A stretch of 64,000 nucleotides of DNA from Sedimenticola hydrogenitrophicus (GTDB lineage Bacteria > Pseudomonadota > Gammaproteobacteria > Chromatiales > Chromatiaceae), in assembly GCF_029017505.1 (NCBI RefSeq), contig NZ_JAQGEI010000032.1, positions 1-64,000 of the forward strand. Direction: 5' to 3'. Under the pieces are notes generated by a model that saw only the letters and a list, made by a program, of their open reading frames with translations, had not been told where the DNA came from and did not search any database. Made by a program: the position numbers and the translations under genes. Position 1 is the stretch's first letter. Every line of letters starts with the position of its first letter. Shown piece after piece: positions 18,449-31,639 of the stretch.

Positions 18449-18824
18449 CCACGGATGGACACGGATACACACGGATTTTGGATAGGGGAGCGGCCCAACA
18501 GGCGGTTCGCCATGCGGGGGGCATATAGGTGCTCGGCGGGGTTAACCCATCTGTGTCCATTCGTGTGGATCCGTGGTTTGGATAGGGGCGGTCACGCTGT
18601 GGCCGCATTGCCTCGGCACCAGCCATAGCGCGGGCCGTGCCCGCCGATGGCGCCCATGGGGCACTCCATTGCTGAGGAAGAACCACGGATGGACACGGAT
18701 ACACACGGATTTTGGATAGGGGGAGCTGCCCAACAGGTGGTTGGCCGTGCGGGGGCATATAGGTGGGCGACTGGGGGGAAACCCATCTGTGTCCATCCGT
18801 GTGGATCCGTGGTTCGGATAGGGG
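18449..18824. repeat. Two tandem copies of a palindromic CACGGATGGACACGGAT repeat
   Basis: Copy A (18449-18588) and copy B (18683-18824) each begin with CCACGGATGGACACGGATAC and close with a near-complement ending in GTGTGGATCCGTGG. Between the arms lies a similar spacer containing TTTTGGATAGGGG and GGGGGCATATAGGTG. Short CATAGSGC palindromes at 18624-18670 and 18840-18882 sit beside them. This fills the gap between proA and holA; no gene is seen. Confidence 0.75.
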
Positions 18825-18877
18825 TGGTCGCGCTCCACCCATAGCGCTGTGCCCGCCGATGGCGCCCGTGGAGTGCG

Positions 18878-19930
18878 CTATGACCGGTCTTCGGGGTGGG
18901 CCGCGGGCCGGTCCGGCAGCGGGGCGCCGGCCATGCCGCTGCAGATACGTTGCAGCAGCAGCCAGGGATCCTGCCGCTCCTGGCCCTTGATGGCGCGGTC
19001 GGTGAGACTGCAGAGCTGCAACAGTTGCCGCCACTGGTGGAGGTTGAGACGCTGCAGTCCCTGGCTGACCAGCGGTTTGCGCTTGTCCCAGACCTCCCGG
19101 GCGCCGGCCACCGCCTGTTGCGCCGAGCGGCCCTGGGCCACCAGCCGGGCCAGGGAGCAGAGGGTGCGAATCTCCCGGGCCAGCGCCCAGAGCACCACCG
19201 GGGCGGCGGTCCCTTCGGCCTTCAGGCCGTTGAGCATGCGCAGGGTGCGGCCCACCCGGCCCTCCAGCGCGGCGTCCACCAGGCCGTAGACATCGTAGCG
19301 GGCGCTGTCCGCCACCGACTCCTGCAGGTGCTCCAGGGTGATCACCCCGCTGCCGTGCAACAGTTTCAGCTTGTCGATCTCCTGGGCGGCCGCCAGCAGG
19401 TTGCCCTCAATACGCTCTGCCAGCATGGCTACAACCTGGGGGCCGGGGGTGAGGCCCGCCTGGCGCATGCGCTGTTCAATCCAGGGCTGCAGGCGGTTCA
19501 CCTCTATCGGCCAGATCTGCACGAATACGCCCCGGGCTTCCAGTGCCTTGAGCCACTTGCTGCCGATCTGGCCCTTGTCCAGCTTGGGCAGGGTGATCAG
19601 CAGCAGGGTATCCTCGGGCGGGCGTTCGGCGTATTCGCTGAGTGCCTTGCCGCCGTCGCGGCCCGGCTTGCCGGAGGGGATGCGCAGGTCGATGATCCGC
19701 TTTTCCGCGAACAGCGACAGGCTGTTGGCCTCGGCGATCAGCTCGTTCCAGTCAAACCGGGCGCCGGCCTCCAGTACATCCCGGCCGCTGTACCCCTGGG
19801 CGCGGGCGAGGGCACGGATAGTGTCGGCGGCCTCATTCATCTGCAGCGGTTCATCCCCGCTGATCAGATAGATGGGGGCAATCCCCTGTCGTTGGACATG
19901 GCTTGCCAGTTCGTGGGGGCGGACGCGCAT
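18878..19930 (-). CDS. holA: DNA polymerase III delta subunit
   Basis: Delta opens the beta sliding clamp within the clamp loader. The 350-residue protein has the expected N-terminal PIYLISGDEPLQMNEAADTIR region, the FAEKRIIDLRIPSGKPG segment and helical collar domain at the C-terminus. It sits directly downstream of lptE (19 bp), the widely conserved leuS-lptE-holA order. Confidence 0.95.
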   Translation of the reverse strand: MRVRPHELASHVQRQGIAPIYLISGDEPLQMNEAADTIRALARAQGYSGRDVLEAGARFDWNELIAEANSLSLFAEKRIIDLRIPSGKPGRDGGKALSEYAERPPEDTLLLITLPKLDKGQIGSKWLKALEARGVFVQIWPIEVNRLQPWIEQRMRQAGLTPGPQVVAMLAERIEGNLLAAAQEIDKLKLLHGSGVITLEHLQESVADSARYDVYGLVDAALEGRVGRTLRMLNGLKAEGTAAPVVLWALAREIRTLCSLARLVAQGRSAQQAVAGAREVWDKRKPLVSQGLQRLNLHQWRQLLQLCSLTDRAIKGQERQDPWLLLQRICSGMAGAPLPDRPAAHPEDRS

Positions 19931-19949
19931 GTCGGGCCGGCCGGGTCGC

Positions 19950-20450
19950 TTACAGCTGGGCCTGCAGCCGGCGCATGATCTGCGAGGCCAGGTCGCGCTG
20001 CAGGTCCTTGCGCAGGGTGCCCTCTTCCTGCTGCTTGCCGAGTACCTGGGTCTCGCTGTTCAGGTAGGTGGTGATGGCGCTCACCGTCTGTCTCTCGACC
20101 AGGGCCGTGCCGTCGGCCGCCACCAGCGCGAAGCGTGCCCCCTCATGCAGTTCGTATTCCGCCACGTTGCCGTTGCCGTCCACCGACAGGACGCGCCGGT
20201 CGCTGGCGCGGCTGTCAATCCGCAGGGTGCTGCCGGCGCCTTGCGGCTTCGCCGCCACCGGGATATCACTGAAGGTAAACATCTGGGCCAGCTCGCGGCG
20301 CAGTTCGTCATACTCTCCCAGGCCCTGGATATAGACCGGGCCGATGGTGCTCGGCAGCGTGACGCTGCCCCGCAGCTGGAATCCGCAACCCTGCAACAGG
20401 GAAGCCGTCAGTAGCAGCAGCGCCAGGTTGAAAATCTTCTTGCCGATCAT
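19950..20450 (-). CDS. lptE: LPS-assembly lipoprotein LptE
   Basis: Outer-membrane lipoprotein that plugs the LptD barrel and helps insert lipopolysaccharide. A 166-residue precursor with a signal peptide and lipobox LLQGC (acylated Cys at about 22), followed by GFQLRGSVTLP, the hallmark start of mature LptE. It lies 42 bp downstream of leuS on the same strand. Confidence 0.95.
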   Translation of the reverse strand: MIGKKIFNLALLLLTASLLQGCGFQLRGSVTLPSTIGPVYIQGLGEYDELRRELAQMFTFSDIPVAAKPQGAGSTLRIDSRASDRRVLSVDGNGNVAEYELHEGARFALVAADGTALVERQTVSAITTYLNSETQVLGKQQEEGTLRKDLQRDLASQIMRRLQAQL

Positions 20451-20492
20451 GTAGTTCTCCCGGTTCCGCGGACGCCGTCCGCTTCTCCATGC

Positions 20493-23126
<2,634 letters not shown>

Positions 23127-23290
23127 TTAAACGAGCAAGGATACCCTACGGCAGGGTAGACATGAAGGCATATTGTCGATTCGGGTGACCGGAAGTGGCG
23201 CTTTCTCCAGGCTTGATCCGGAAAATGAGCGATAGCGAGGGAAAACCGCCCGGGCATCTTGTGTTCTGGTGAACTTGGTGTACAAAGTAA

Positions 23291-23484
23291 TTAATTCTAC
23301 TTTGTCAGGTTCTAGTGCTGTGCGGATAGCTTCCGGATGAAAGGATTCCAAGACACGCCGTAAACCCATCCCTGGGGGCTCGGTGGCGGCATGGCATCCT
23401 CGGCTCCGTAAACGGTACATCCCTGTACCAATCCTCCTCCCACCCGAAAGCCGTGAGGAAGTCGATCCGATAAAGTAGAATTAA
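23291..23484. repeat. Inverted-repeat-bounded element upstream of leuS
   Basis: TTAATTCTACTTTGTCAG (23291-23308) faces its near complement at 23467-23484, two mismatches in 18. The interior includes the palindrome GGTACATCCCTGTACC (23414-23429), which also starts the window at 1-16. The element fills most of the leuS/ybeL divergent gap. No coding sequence and no obvious target duplication. Confidence 0.5.
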
Positions 23485-23531
23485 GGGTGTGTATTTGATC
23501 CAATTTGGCAAACAGAGGTTAGGGATCGGTT

Positions 23532-24062
23532 ATGACCAATAATAAAGACCAGAAAGATCCGGTTGAGCGCATGGTGGATGCCTACGAGCGCATGCTGGAG
23601 TATGTGGACGATGTGATCGGCAAGGCGGAGAAGAGCACCTTGCCCACCCTGAAGAAGAGTCTCGATGCCGCCCGCGAGAAGGCGGTGGAGCTGAATGAGC
23701 TGACCCGGGAGGAGGCGGAGAAGATCGCCGCCTATGTCGAGCGTGACATGAAGGATGCAGCCCATTACCTGGTGGAGACCGGGGATGAGTTCCGGCAGTG
23801 GTTCCGTTTCGACGTGAAACTGATCGAGGGACGCCTGATGGAGATGTTTGCCTCGGTTGCCGACCGCACCCGACTGGAGCTGGAGCGCTTCGCCAACCAG
23901 GCGCGTGAGGAGGCCGTCTATCGGACCGGCGAGATCACTGGGCCGGGCACCCTGGTGTGTGACCAGTGTGGCAAGGAGCTGCACTTCCACAAGGCGGGGC
24001 ATATCCCGCCCTGCTCCCAGTGTCGCGGCACCACCTATCGGCGCGGCACGGAGAGTAGCTGA
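23532..24062 (+). CDS. ybeL: Zinc-ribbon protein of the YbeL/DUF1451 family
   Basis: A 176-residue cytoplasmic protein. Residues 5-130 form a long, charged helical region (RMVDAYERMLEYVDDVIGKAEK onward), probably coiled coil. The C-terminus has two CxxC pairs (CDQCGKE and CSQCRG), a zinc ribbon. The E. coli homologue YbeL is also next to leuS, which supports the family call. Its biochemical role is unknown. Confidence 0.9.
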   Translation: MTNNKDQKDPVERMVDAYERMLEYVDDVIGKAEKSTLPTLKKSLDAAREKAVELNELTREEAEKIAAYVERDMKDAAHYLVETGDEFRQWFRFDVKLIEGRLMEMFASVADRTRLELERFANQAREEAVYRTGEITGPGTLVCDQCGKELHFHKAGHIPPCSQCRGTTYRRGTESS

Positions 24063-24114
24063 GGGCGTACAGGCCGGTGGCTGTAGCCTGGATGAAGCCG
24101 CTACACTATATCGA

Positions 24115-24185
24115 GGGGTCGGAGTCAAACCGCCCCAGGCTCTTTGCAAAAGTTACCCCGCTACCAGCGGTTTGACACCGACCCC
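24115..24185. repeat. 71-bp palindromic GGGGTCGGAGTCAAA element, copy 1
   Basis: GGGGTCGGAGTCAAACCGC at the left faces GCGGTTTGACACCGACCCC at the right. A second element of nearly the same length with the same ends lies at 50737-50808. Elements of this kind are often associated with REP-associated tyrosine transposases, but no such gene is in this window. Confidence 0.65.
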
Positions 24186-24246
24186 GGGTGAGAACACCGA
24201 CCCCGGGTGAGAGCATGGTCGCCGTGGCACGGCTCCATCCGGGGAT

Positions 24247-24277
24247 AAAAAAACCCGCCGGCAGGGGCGGGTTTTTT
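24247..24277 (-). terminator. Intrinsic terminator after rpmG
   Basis: On the minus strand AAACCCGCC pairs with GGCGGGTTT and is followed by a T-run. A T-run on the other side makes it potentially bidirectional. Confidence 0.85.
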
Positions 24278-24295
24278 GATGCGGGCGGAGGCCGA

Positions 24296-24451
24296 TTATT
24301 TAATCTTGGCTTCCTTGTACATCACATGCTTGCGGATTTTCGGATCGAACTTCTTGATCTCCATCTTGCCAGGCATGTTGCGCTTGTTCTTGGTGGTGGT
24401 GTAGAAGTGGCCGGTACCGGCGCTGGATACGAGTCTGATTTTATCACGCAT
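24296..24451 (-). CDS. rpmG: Ribosomal protein bL33
   Basis: A 51-residue large-subunit protein. It begins [20 protein letters not shown] and ends in [17 protein letters not shown], the canonical bL33 sequence. It lacks the CxxC pair seen in zinc-binding paralogues, so this is the zinc-free form. It lies 11 bp downstream of rpmB and is followed by an intrinsic terminator, giving a tight rpmB-rpmG operon. Confidence 0.97.
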   Translation of the reverse strand: MRDKIRLVSSAGTGHFYTTTKNKRNMPGKMEIKKFDPKIRKHVMYKEAKIK

Positions 24452-24462
24452 GACTGTTCTCC

Positions 24463-24699
24463 TTAGACCTTTTCGCCGCGGGCGCGCAGGTCGGTCAGAA
24501 CCGCGTCGATACCCTTCTTGTCAATGATGCGCATGCCGCTTGCGGAGACGCGCAGGCGAACCCAGCGGTTCTCGCTCTCCACCCAGAAGCGGTGCTGGTG
24601 AAGATTGGGCAAGAAGCGACGACGGGTCTTGTTGTGGGCGTGGGAAACATTGTTCCCTGTCACAGGACGCTTGCCCGTAACCTGACACACTCTGGACAT
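24463..24699 (-). CDS. rpmB: Ribosomal protein bL28
   Basis: A 78-residue large-subunit protein starting [20 protein letters not shown], the universal bL28 N-terminus, and containing [14 protein letters not shown]. An in-frame upstream extension exists but has no family support, so the start at 24699 is chosen. Operon with rpmG. Confidence 0.97.
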   Translation of the reverse strand: MSRVCQVTGKRPVTGNNVSHAHNKTRRRFLPNLHQHRFWVESENRWVRLRVSASGMRIIDKKGIDAVLTDLRARGEKV

Positions 24700-24912
24700 G
24701 GTTAAATCCTCGAAAAACCTGGTTTTTGCGACCCCGATTTTCAGGGTGCTGTGAAATCTGTTACACCCCCGATGGGGTGAAGAGGCGGATTTATAGCAAA
24801 AAGATTTTTTGCTGACAAGTTTTTCTTTACAGGCGTTTTTGCCTGCCGTCCGGGGCAATCTTTCCCTCGGCACTAATATCCATATAAAAATCAACGCGTT
24901 GTAATGCGATCG

Positions 24913-25587
24913 TCAGATTTCACCCTGCTCGGCCAGGGAGGTGATTTCACCGCTGCCGATGATGAAGTGATCCAGCAGGCGGATATCCACCAGCTCCAGC
25001 GCCGCCTTCAGCCGGCGGGTGATCGCCCGGTCGGCCTGACTCGGCTCCGCTACCCCGGAGGGGTGGTTATGCGCCAGGATCAGGGCCGCCGCATTGTGGC
25101 TCAGGGAGCGGCGGACCACTTCGCGGGGATGCACGCTGGCGCCGTCGATGGTGCCCCGGAACAGCTCCTCGTATTCGATCACCCGGTGCCGGTTGTCCAG
25201 AAACAGGCAGGCAAACACCTCGTAGGGATAGCCGGCGAGGCGGGCGCGCAGATAATCGCGGGTCTGTTGCGGGCTGGTCAGCACGTCCACGCGCTGGATC
25301 CGCTCCCGCAGGTGACGCCGACCCATCTCCAGTACCGCCTGTAGCTGGGCGTATTTGGCACTGCCCAGGCCGTGGTTGCCGCAGAAGCTGGCGCGGTCGG
25401 CGGTGAGCAGATTGCCCAGTCCCTTGTGCCGGTCGAGCAGTTCACGCGCCAGATCCACCGCGCTCTTGCCGCGCACCCCGGTGCGCAGGAAGATCGCCAG
25501 CAGCTCGGCGTCGGAGAGGGCGTCCGGCCCCCGTTGCAGCAATTTCTCCCGGGGTCGTTCATCCGCCGGCCAGTCGGTTATCGCCAT
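24913..25587 (-). CDS. radC: RadC-family JAB-domain protein
   Basis: A 224-residue protein with a helix-hairpin-helix-like N-terminus and a JAB/MPN metalloprotease-like domain. The metal motif reads [15 protein letters not shown] (HxH...SxxD). The name comes from an old radiation-sensitivity assignment; the true role remains uncertain. The ATG at 25587 is preceded by AAGGAGG at ideal spacing, so it is preferred to the GTG six bases upstream. Divergent from coaBC, as in Pseudomonas. Confidence 0.95.
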   Translation of the reverse strand: MAITDWPADERPREKLLQRGPDALSDAELLAIFLRTGVRGKSAVDLARELLDRHKGLGNLLTADRASFCGNHGLGSAKYAQLQAVLEMGRRHLRERIQRVDVLTSPQQTRDYLRARLAGYPYEVFACLFLDNRHRVIEYEELFRGTIDGASVHPREVVRRSLSHNAAALILAHNHPSGVAEPSQADRAITRRLKAALELVDIRLLDHFIIGSGEITSLAEQGEI

Positions 25588-25705
25588 GCACACCTCCTTG
25601 TCGTGTCAGGCGATAAAATCATATCAGCAATACGATGCGGGTTCCAGATGGTCGTCCATTCGGTTAATCTTGGCGCTTCGACCTGGTTGAGACAGATGAC
25701 CCCTT

Positions 25706-26920
25706 ATGAATGAGCTGGCAGGAAAACGACTGTTACTGGGGATTACCGGTGGCATAGCGGCCTACAAGTCGATTGAGCTGGTGCGCCTGTTGCGCAAATC
25801 CGCCGCCGAGGTGCAGGTGGTGCTGACCGGGGCCGCCAGTCAGTTCGTCACTCCCATGACCCTGCAGGCGGTCTCCGGCCGGCCGGTCCGTCAGGACCTG
25901 TTCGACCCGGCACACGAGGCGGCCATGGGGCATATCGAGCTGGCGCGCTGGGCCGATCTGGTGCTGGTGGCACCGGCCAGCGCCGGTTTCATGGCCAGGC
26001 TGGCCAACGGCTTTGCCGATAACCTGCTCGCCACGCTCTGCCTGGCCACCACCGCGCCGATCATCCTGGCGCCGGCAATGAATCAGCAGATGTGGGCCAA
26101 CCCCGCCACCCGGCACAATGTCGCGCTGCTGGAACAGCGGGGCGTCGAGTTGTGGGGGCCGGCCTCGGGCGATCAGGCGTGCGGCGAGATCGGCCCCGGG
26201 CGGATGCTGGAACCGGAGGCGCTGCTGGGACAGCTGCAGGGCCGTTTTGCTCCGGGCCCCCTGTCGGGAGTGCGGGTGCTGTTGACCGCCGGCCCGACCC
26301 GCGAGCCGCTGGATCCGGTCCGATTTATCGGCAACCGCAGCTCGGGTAAGATGGGCTTCGCCCTGGCGACGGCCTTCGCCGGGGCCGGCGCCGCGGTTGA
26401 GCTGGTTGCCGGTCCCGTATCGCTCGACACGCCGCCCGGGGTGGAGCGCATCGACGTGGAGACCGCCTGTGAAATGGAGCAGGCGGTGATGTCCCGGGTG
26501 ACCGGTTGTGACATCTTCGTCGGTTGCGCCGCCGTGGCGGACTACCGTCCCGATGCGGTGGCCGCACAGAAGATCAAGAAGCACAATGACCGGATGGAGC
26601 TCCGGCTGGTGCGCAATCCCGACATTCTGGCCGGCGTGGCGGCCCGGACCGATGCACCCTTCACGGTCGGCTTTGCCGCCGAGACCCAGGCCGCCGAGGA
26701 TCACGCCGAGAAGAAACGGATCGCCAAGCGCATCGACATGATCGCGGCCAATCTGGTGGGTGCCCGGGAGGGGGGGTTCGAGCGGGATGAAAATGCCCTC
26801 ACCCTGCTCTGGGAGGGCGGTCGGGAAGCGTTGCCCATGATGGACAAGCGGCGGCTGGCGGAACAGCTGGTCTCCGTGGTGACCGAACACTACCTGGCTG
26901 CCCGCCATCCGGCGTCGTGA
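25706..26920 (+). CDS. coaBC: Bifunctional phosphopantothenoylcysteine decarboxylase/synthetase
   Basis: Two consecutive steps of coenzyme A synthesis: ligation of cysteine to 4'-phosphopantothenate (CoaB) and decarboxylation to 4'-phosphopantetheine (CoaC). The N-terminal flavoprotein domain shows [35 protein letters not shown] and PAMNQQMW. The C-terminal CoaB domain, from about residue 190, shows [21 protein letters not shown] and AVADYRP. 404 residues, normal length. First gene of a coaBC-dut-algC-argB-slmA series. Confidence 0.97.
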   Translation: MNELAGKRLLLGITGGIAAYKSIELVRLLRKSAAEVQVVLTGAASQFVTPMTLQAVSGRPVRQDLFDPAHEAAMGHIELARWADLVLVAPASAGFMARLANGFADNLLATLCLATTAPIILAPAMNQQMWANPATRHNVALLEQRGVELWGPASGDQACGEIGPGRMLEPEALLGQLQGRFAPGPLSGVRVLLTAGPTREPLDPVRFIGNRSSGKMGFALATAFAGAGAAVELVAGPVSLDTPPGVERIDVETACEMEQAVMSRVTGCDIFVGCAAVADYRPDAVAAQKIKKHNDRMELRLVRNPDILAGVAARTDAPFTVGFAAETQAAEDHAEKKRIAKRIDMIAANLVGAREGGFERDENALTLLWEGGREALPMMDKRRLAEQLVSVVTEHYLAARHPAS

Positions 26921-26972
26921 CCGGAGCGGGCTAATTGCAGTCAACTGACAAAGCCAACTCGTAATAGAGACT

Positions 26973-27431
26973 ATGAAAACAGACATTCAGCTAAAAATCC
27001 TCGATCATCGCCTGGGTGACGCCTTTCCGCTGCCGGCCTATGCCACCGAGGGGTCGGCCGGTATGGATCTGCGCGCCATGCTGGAGCAGCCGCTGCGCAT
27101 CGCGCCGGGCGAGACCCACCTGATCCCCACGGGCATGGCCATCCATGTCGAGGATCCCCGGCTGGCGGCGGTGATCCTGCCGCGTTCGGGTCTGGGTCAT
27201 AAACACGGCATTGTGCTGGGCAATCTGGTGGGGCTGATCGACTCCGACTATCAGGGGCAGCTTTTTGTCTCCTGCTGGAACCGCGGCAACGAAAGTTTTC
27301 TGATCGAGGTGGGCGAGCGTATCGCCCAGCTGGTGATTATTCCGGTGGTCAGGGCCGCCTTCGAGATCGTCGAGGAGTTCCGGGAGTCGGACCGGGGCAG
27401 TGGCGGATTCGGTCACTCCGGGAGGCATTGA
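26973..27431 (+). CDS. dut: dUTP diphosphatase
   Basis: Hydrolyses dUTP to dUMP and PPi, keeping uracil out of DNA. A 152-residue trimeric dUTPase with motif 1 GSAGMDLRA, motif 2 PRSGLG, motif 3 GLIDSDYQG and the flexible C-terminal motif 5 [10 protein letters not shown]. It lies 52 bp after coaBC. Confidence 0.97.
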   Translation: MKTDIQLKILDHRLGDAFPLPAYATEGSAGMDLRAMLEQPLRIAPGETHLIPTGMAIHVEDPRLAAVILPRSGLGHKHGIVLGNLVGLIDSDYQGQLFVSCWNRGNESFLIEVGERIAQLVIIPVVRAAFEIVEEFRESDRGSGGFGHSGRH

Positions 27432-27503
27432 GATCAAGCGGGGTGCTGCCAGCGGGTGGTGCGGTCGTGTGGGCCTGCGCCGGGGAGCTTCAGGGATGTG
27501 GGT

Positions 27504-30017
27504 ATGCTAAAACGAAAAAAAGCTGATCCGGATGGGGATGACGCGAGCGATAGGACCACCGTGGTGGCGGGTGTCGGCAGCGCCAGTCGTTATTTCTATG
27601 TCACCCTGTTGCTGTCGCTGGCGATAATTTGCGCCGCGGCGCTGGCCATTGTCTTTCTGCAGGGGCAGCAGGAGCAGCAGCATGGCCTGGCCCAGCTGCA
27701 ACGGATCGGCGCCGGCATTACCGGGCGGATCGCGGAACGGGTGGAGGGGCGGCGCACCCTGTTGCTCGCGCTGGCCGGCGATGCCGATCTCAGGGCGCCG
27801 TTGCTGAGCGAGGATCTGCCCGGTCTGCGCCGGCAGGAGCGCCGGCTGTTGCCGCTGCTGCCGGGTGCCCTGCGGGTGCGCCTGCTGCCGAAAGGTTGGG
27901 AAGCGCTGGATCCGGTCGCCAATCCGCCCTTCAGTTACGCCTCGCTGGACATACTGCGCAGCGCGGAACGCAGCGGCAAGCCCTCGCCGGCCGAGGTGCA
28001 TCTGTTTGGTACGGCGCAACAGCACGTGGCGATGGCCGTTCCGGTCTTTTCGGCGGATGGGGCGGAGGTCCTTGGTGTGCTGCACGTGGCTTATCCCTCC
28101 GCGGTGTTGACCCGGACCCTCACGGGCCTGACCGGTGTGAGTGGCCGGGTTGAACTGCAACAGATGGTCAAGGGTACCCCCGTGGTGATCGCCGCCCTGG
28201 GTCCGCCGGCGGAGCAGATGGCGGGCACAGTGGAGATCCCTGGAACCATCTGGCGTGTCGGTTATGCCGCCCCGGCCGTGGCGTTCGGGGGGGACACCCA
28301 GCTCTTCCAGTTGGGCATACTGCTGGTCGCCACGGTGCTGATCGCCATCGTGCTCTGGCTCCAGTCGCGCCACTTCAGGCAGGCGCTGCGCCATGACCTG
28401 GAATCGATGTTTGCCCTGGTAGAGACCCTCAAGAGCGGCTCGGCGGGGCAGGTCAGTCCGCCCCGGCTGGAGGAGTTCGGGCATGTGTTCGGCCTGATCC
28501 GGCAGATCTGGCATCAGGCGGCAAGAAAACCGCTGCCGGCCGAAGCGGGGTCGGCCGAGACGCCGGACGCACCCCCCATGCCCGAAGTGGATCTGTTGGA
28601 CGCGGCGCCGGATGGGCCGGTTTCCGCCTATGCCGGGCTGGAGTCGCTGCCGCAGGAGATTTTCCGTGCCTATGATATCCGCGGCGTGGTGGGGGATACC
28701 CTGACCGACCAGATCGTCTATGAGTTGGGCCGCGCCATCGGCAGCGAGGCCTATGAACAGGGGGAACAGACGGTCATCGTGGCCCGCGACGGGCGGCACT
28801 CCGGGCCTGCATTCAGCCGGGCGCTGTGTGACGGACTGATGGCCAGTGGACGGGATGTGCTGGATATCGGCATGGTGCCGACACCGGTGCTCTATTTCGC
28901 CACCCACTTTCTCGGCAGCAAGTCCGGGGTGATGATTACCGGCAGCCACAACCCCGCGGACTATAACGGTCTGAAGATCGTCATCAACGGCGCGGCGCTG
29001 TCCGGTGAGGCGATCACCGGGCTGGAGCGGCGCATCCAGCAGCAGGATTATCTGGAGGGACAAGGTTCACTGCATACCCAGGACCTGCTGCCCGACTATA
29101 TGGAGCGGATACTGGGCGATGTGCAGTTGAGTCGTCCGCTCAGGCTGGTGGTGGATTGCGGCAACGGGGTTGCCGGTGTGGTGGCGCCGGCCCTGTTCCA
29201 GGCGCTCGGCTGTGATGTGGCGGCGCTCTACTGTAATGTGGATGGCGACTTCCCCAATCACCACCCGGATCCCGGCAAACCGGAGAATCTGGTCGATCTG
29301 ATCCGCGCCGTGCGCGAGCACAAGGCCGATCTGGGCGTGGCCTTCGATGGTGACGGCGACCGCCTGGGGGTGGTTGACGGCAACGGCAAGATCATCTGGC
29401 CGGATCGCCTGCTGATGCTGCTGGCGCGGGATGTGCTGAGCCGCCAGCCCGGGGCCGACGTGATTTATGATGTGAAGTCGAGCCGCCACCTGGCGGATGA
29501 GATCCTCTCCTGCGGCGGCAGGCCCATCATGTGGAAGACGGGGCATTCGCTGATCAAGGCGAAGATGCGCGAGACCGGCGCCCTGCTGGCGGGGGAGATG
29601 AGCGGGCATATCTTTATCCAGGATCGCTGGTACGGATTTGACGATGGGTTATACTCCTGCGCCAGATTGCTGGAACTGCTCTCCGTCGAGCCGATGTCGG
29701 CGACCGAGGTGTTCGACAGCCTGCCCGAGAGCGTCTCGACTCCGGAGCTGAGCCTGGCGTTTGCGCGGGAAGGGGAGAATTTTGCGCTGATGGAGAAACT
29801 GTCCGGCCAGGCCGATTTCGCGGATGCCAAGGTGGTGTATATCGATGGCTTGCGGGTCGAGTTCGAGGATGGCTGGGGATTGGTCCGGCCCTCCAATACC
29901 ACGCCGTCGCTGGTGTTTCGTTTCGAGGCGGATAGCGAGGCGGCGCTGCTACGGATTCAGCAGCAGTTCCAGCACTGGCTGTTGCGCGTCGAACCCGGAT
30001 TGAAACTCCCTTTTTAG
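27504..30017 (+). CDS. algC: Phosphomannomutase/phosphoglucomutase with N-terminal membrane region
   Basis: Interconverts hexose 1- and 6-phosphates for exopolysaccharide and LPS precursors. The C-terminal half (from about residue 388, IFRAYDIRGVVGD) is a complete AlgC enzyme: catalytic phosphoserine in TGSHNP, metal loop DGDGDRLG, sugar loop GEMSGH and phosphate loop RPSNTTPSLVF. The first roughly 385 residues hold two membrane segments (about 35-60 and 270-290) around an extracytoplasmic region, then a linker, as in long Pseudomonas AlgC forms. Start chosen at MLKRKKADPDGDD. Confidence 0.93.
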   Translation: MLKRKKADPDGDDASDRTTVVAGVGSASRYFYVTLLLSLAIICAAALAIVFLQGQQEQQHGLAQLQRIGAGITGRIAERVEGRRTLLLALAGDADLRAPLLSEDLPGLRRQERRLLPLLPGALRVRLLPKGWEALDPVANPPFSYASLDILRSAERSGKPSPAEVHLFGTAQQHVAMAVPVFSADGAEVLGVLHVAYPSAVLTRTLTGLTGVSGRVELQQMVKGTPVVIAALGPPAEQMAGTVEIPGTIWRVGYAAPAVAFGGDTQLFQLGILLVATVLIAIVLWLQSRHFRQALRHDLESMFALVETLKSGSAGQVSPPRLEEFGHVFGLIRQIWHQAARKPLPAEAGSAETPDAPPMPEVDLLDAAPDGPVSAYAGLESLPQEIFRAYDIRGVVGDTLTDQIVYELGRAIGSEAYEQGEQTVIVARDGRHSGPAFSRALCDGLMASGRDVLDIGMVPTPVLYFATHFLGSKSGVMITGSHNPADYNGLKIVINGAALSGEAITGLERRIQQQDYLEGQGSLHTQDLLPDYMERILGDVQLSRPLRLVVDCGNGVAGVVAPALFQALGCDVAALYCNVDGDFPNHHPDPGKPENLVDLIRAVREHKADLGVAFDGDGDRLGVVDGNGKIIWPDRLLMLLARDVLSRQPGADVIYDVKSSRHLADEILSCGGRPIMWKTGHSLIKAKMRETGALLAGEMSGHIFIQDRWYGFDDGLYSCARLLELLSVEPMSATEVFDSLPESVSTPELSLAFAREGENFALMEKLSGQADFADAKVVYIDGLRVEFEDGWGLVRPSNTTPSLVFRFEADSEAALLRIQQQFQHWLLRVEPGLKLPF

Positions 30018-30076
30018 CGGCAGGATGCCGGTGAGCTTGCGAACCGCGACGTTCGCGGGTCATTGGGTTGATGCGC
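30017..30076. repeat. Dispersed repeat GCAGGATGCCGGTGAGCTTG, second copy
   Basis: It begins within the algC stop region and shares GGCAGGATGCCGGTGAGC and the following TTGCGAA with 15685-15742. Both copies continue through a similar GTTCGCGG and TTGATGCG arrangement. Confidence 0.45.
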
Positions 30077-30117
30077 CGGTTGTTGATGGTCGGTGCGGTT
30101 GATCGACCTATTTGTGA

Positions 30118-31038
<921 letters not shown>

Positions 31039-31048
31039 GTCGGGCCGG

Positions 31049-31639
31049 ATGAATCAGAAACCATCCCGCAAGCAGCAGATCCTGGAATCCCTGGCGAGCG
31101 AACTGGAGCGCAATCCGGGAGAGCGCATCACCACGGCGGTGCTGGCGCGCTCGGTCGGTGTCTCCGAGGCGGCCCTGTATCGGCATTTCGCCAGCAAGGC
31201 GAAGATGTTCGAGGGGCTGATCGGCTTTGCCGAGGAGTCGGTGTTCGCACGTATCAACCAGATCCTCGAGGGCGAGAAGGAGACGCGTGCCCGCTGTGCC
31301 CGGCTGCTCTACCTGCTGTTGGTCTTTTCCGAGCGCAATCCGGGCATCACCCGGGTACTGCTGGGGGATGCGCTGATCGGTGAGACCGGGCGGCTGCATC
31401 TGCGGGTGGAGCAGTTCTTTGCCCGCCTGGAGACCCAGTTGCGCCAGGTGCTGCGCGAGTCGCGGATGCGCGACGGGCATGTCTGCGTGGACGCCGAGAG
31501 CGGCGCGGCGCTGATGTTGTCGCTGATCGAGGGGCGCATGCACCAGTTCCTGCGCACCCGCTTCAAGGTCTCGCCGGCGGCCGGCTGGGAAGCCCAGTGG
31601 GCGATCCTGGAGCGCGCGCTGTTTCAGCCGGCAGGTTGA
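31049..31639 (+). CDS. slmA: Nucleoid occlusion factor SlmA
   Basis: TetR-type DNA-binding protein that binds chromosome-distributed sites and blocks FtsZ ring assembly over the nucleoid. 196 residues, with helix-turn-helix TTAVLARSVGVSEAALYRHFASKAKMFEGLI at about 28-58 and the FtsZ-interacting helical domain after it. Family length and the ERITTAVLA start of the HTH match E. coli SlmA. Adjacent to argB on the same strand. Confidence 0.95.
   Translation: MNQKPSRKQQILESLASELERNPGERITTAVLARSVGVSEAALYRHFASKAKMFEGLIGFAEESVFARINQILEGEKETRARCARLLYLLLVFSERNPGITRVLLGDALIGETGRLHLRVEQFFARLETQLRQVLRESRMRDGHVCVDAESGAALMLSLIEGRMHQFLRTRFKVSPAAGWEAQWAILERALFQPAG

Noticed and set aside
18449-18824. CRISPR-like array from the repeated GGATACACACGG units
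   Set aside because: There are only two long units with palindromic arms and similar, not unique, spacers. No cas gene is present.
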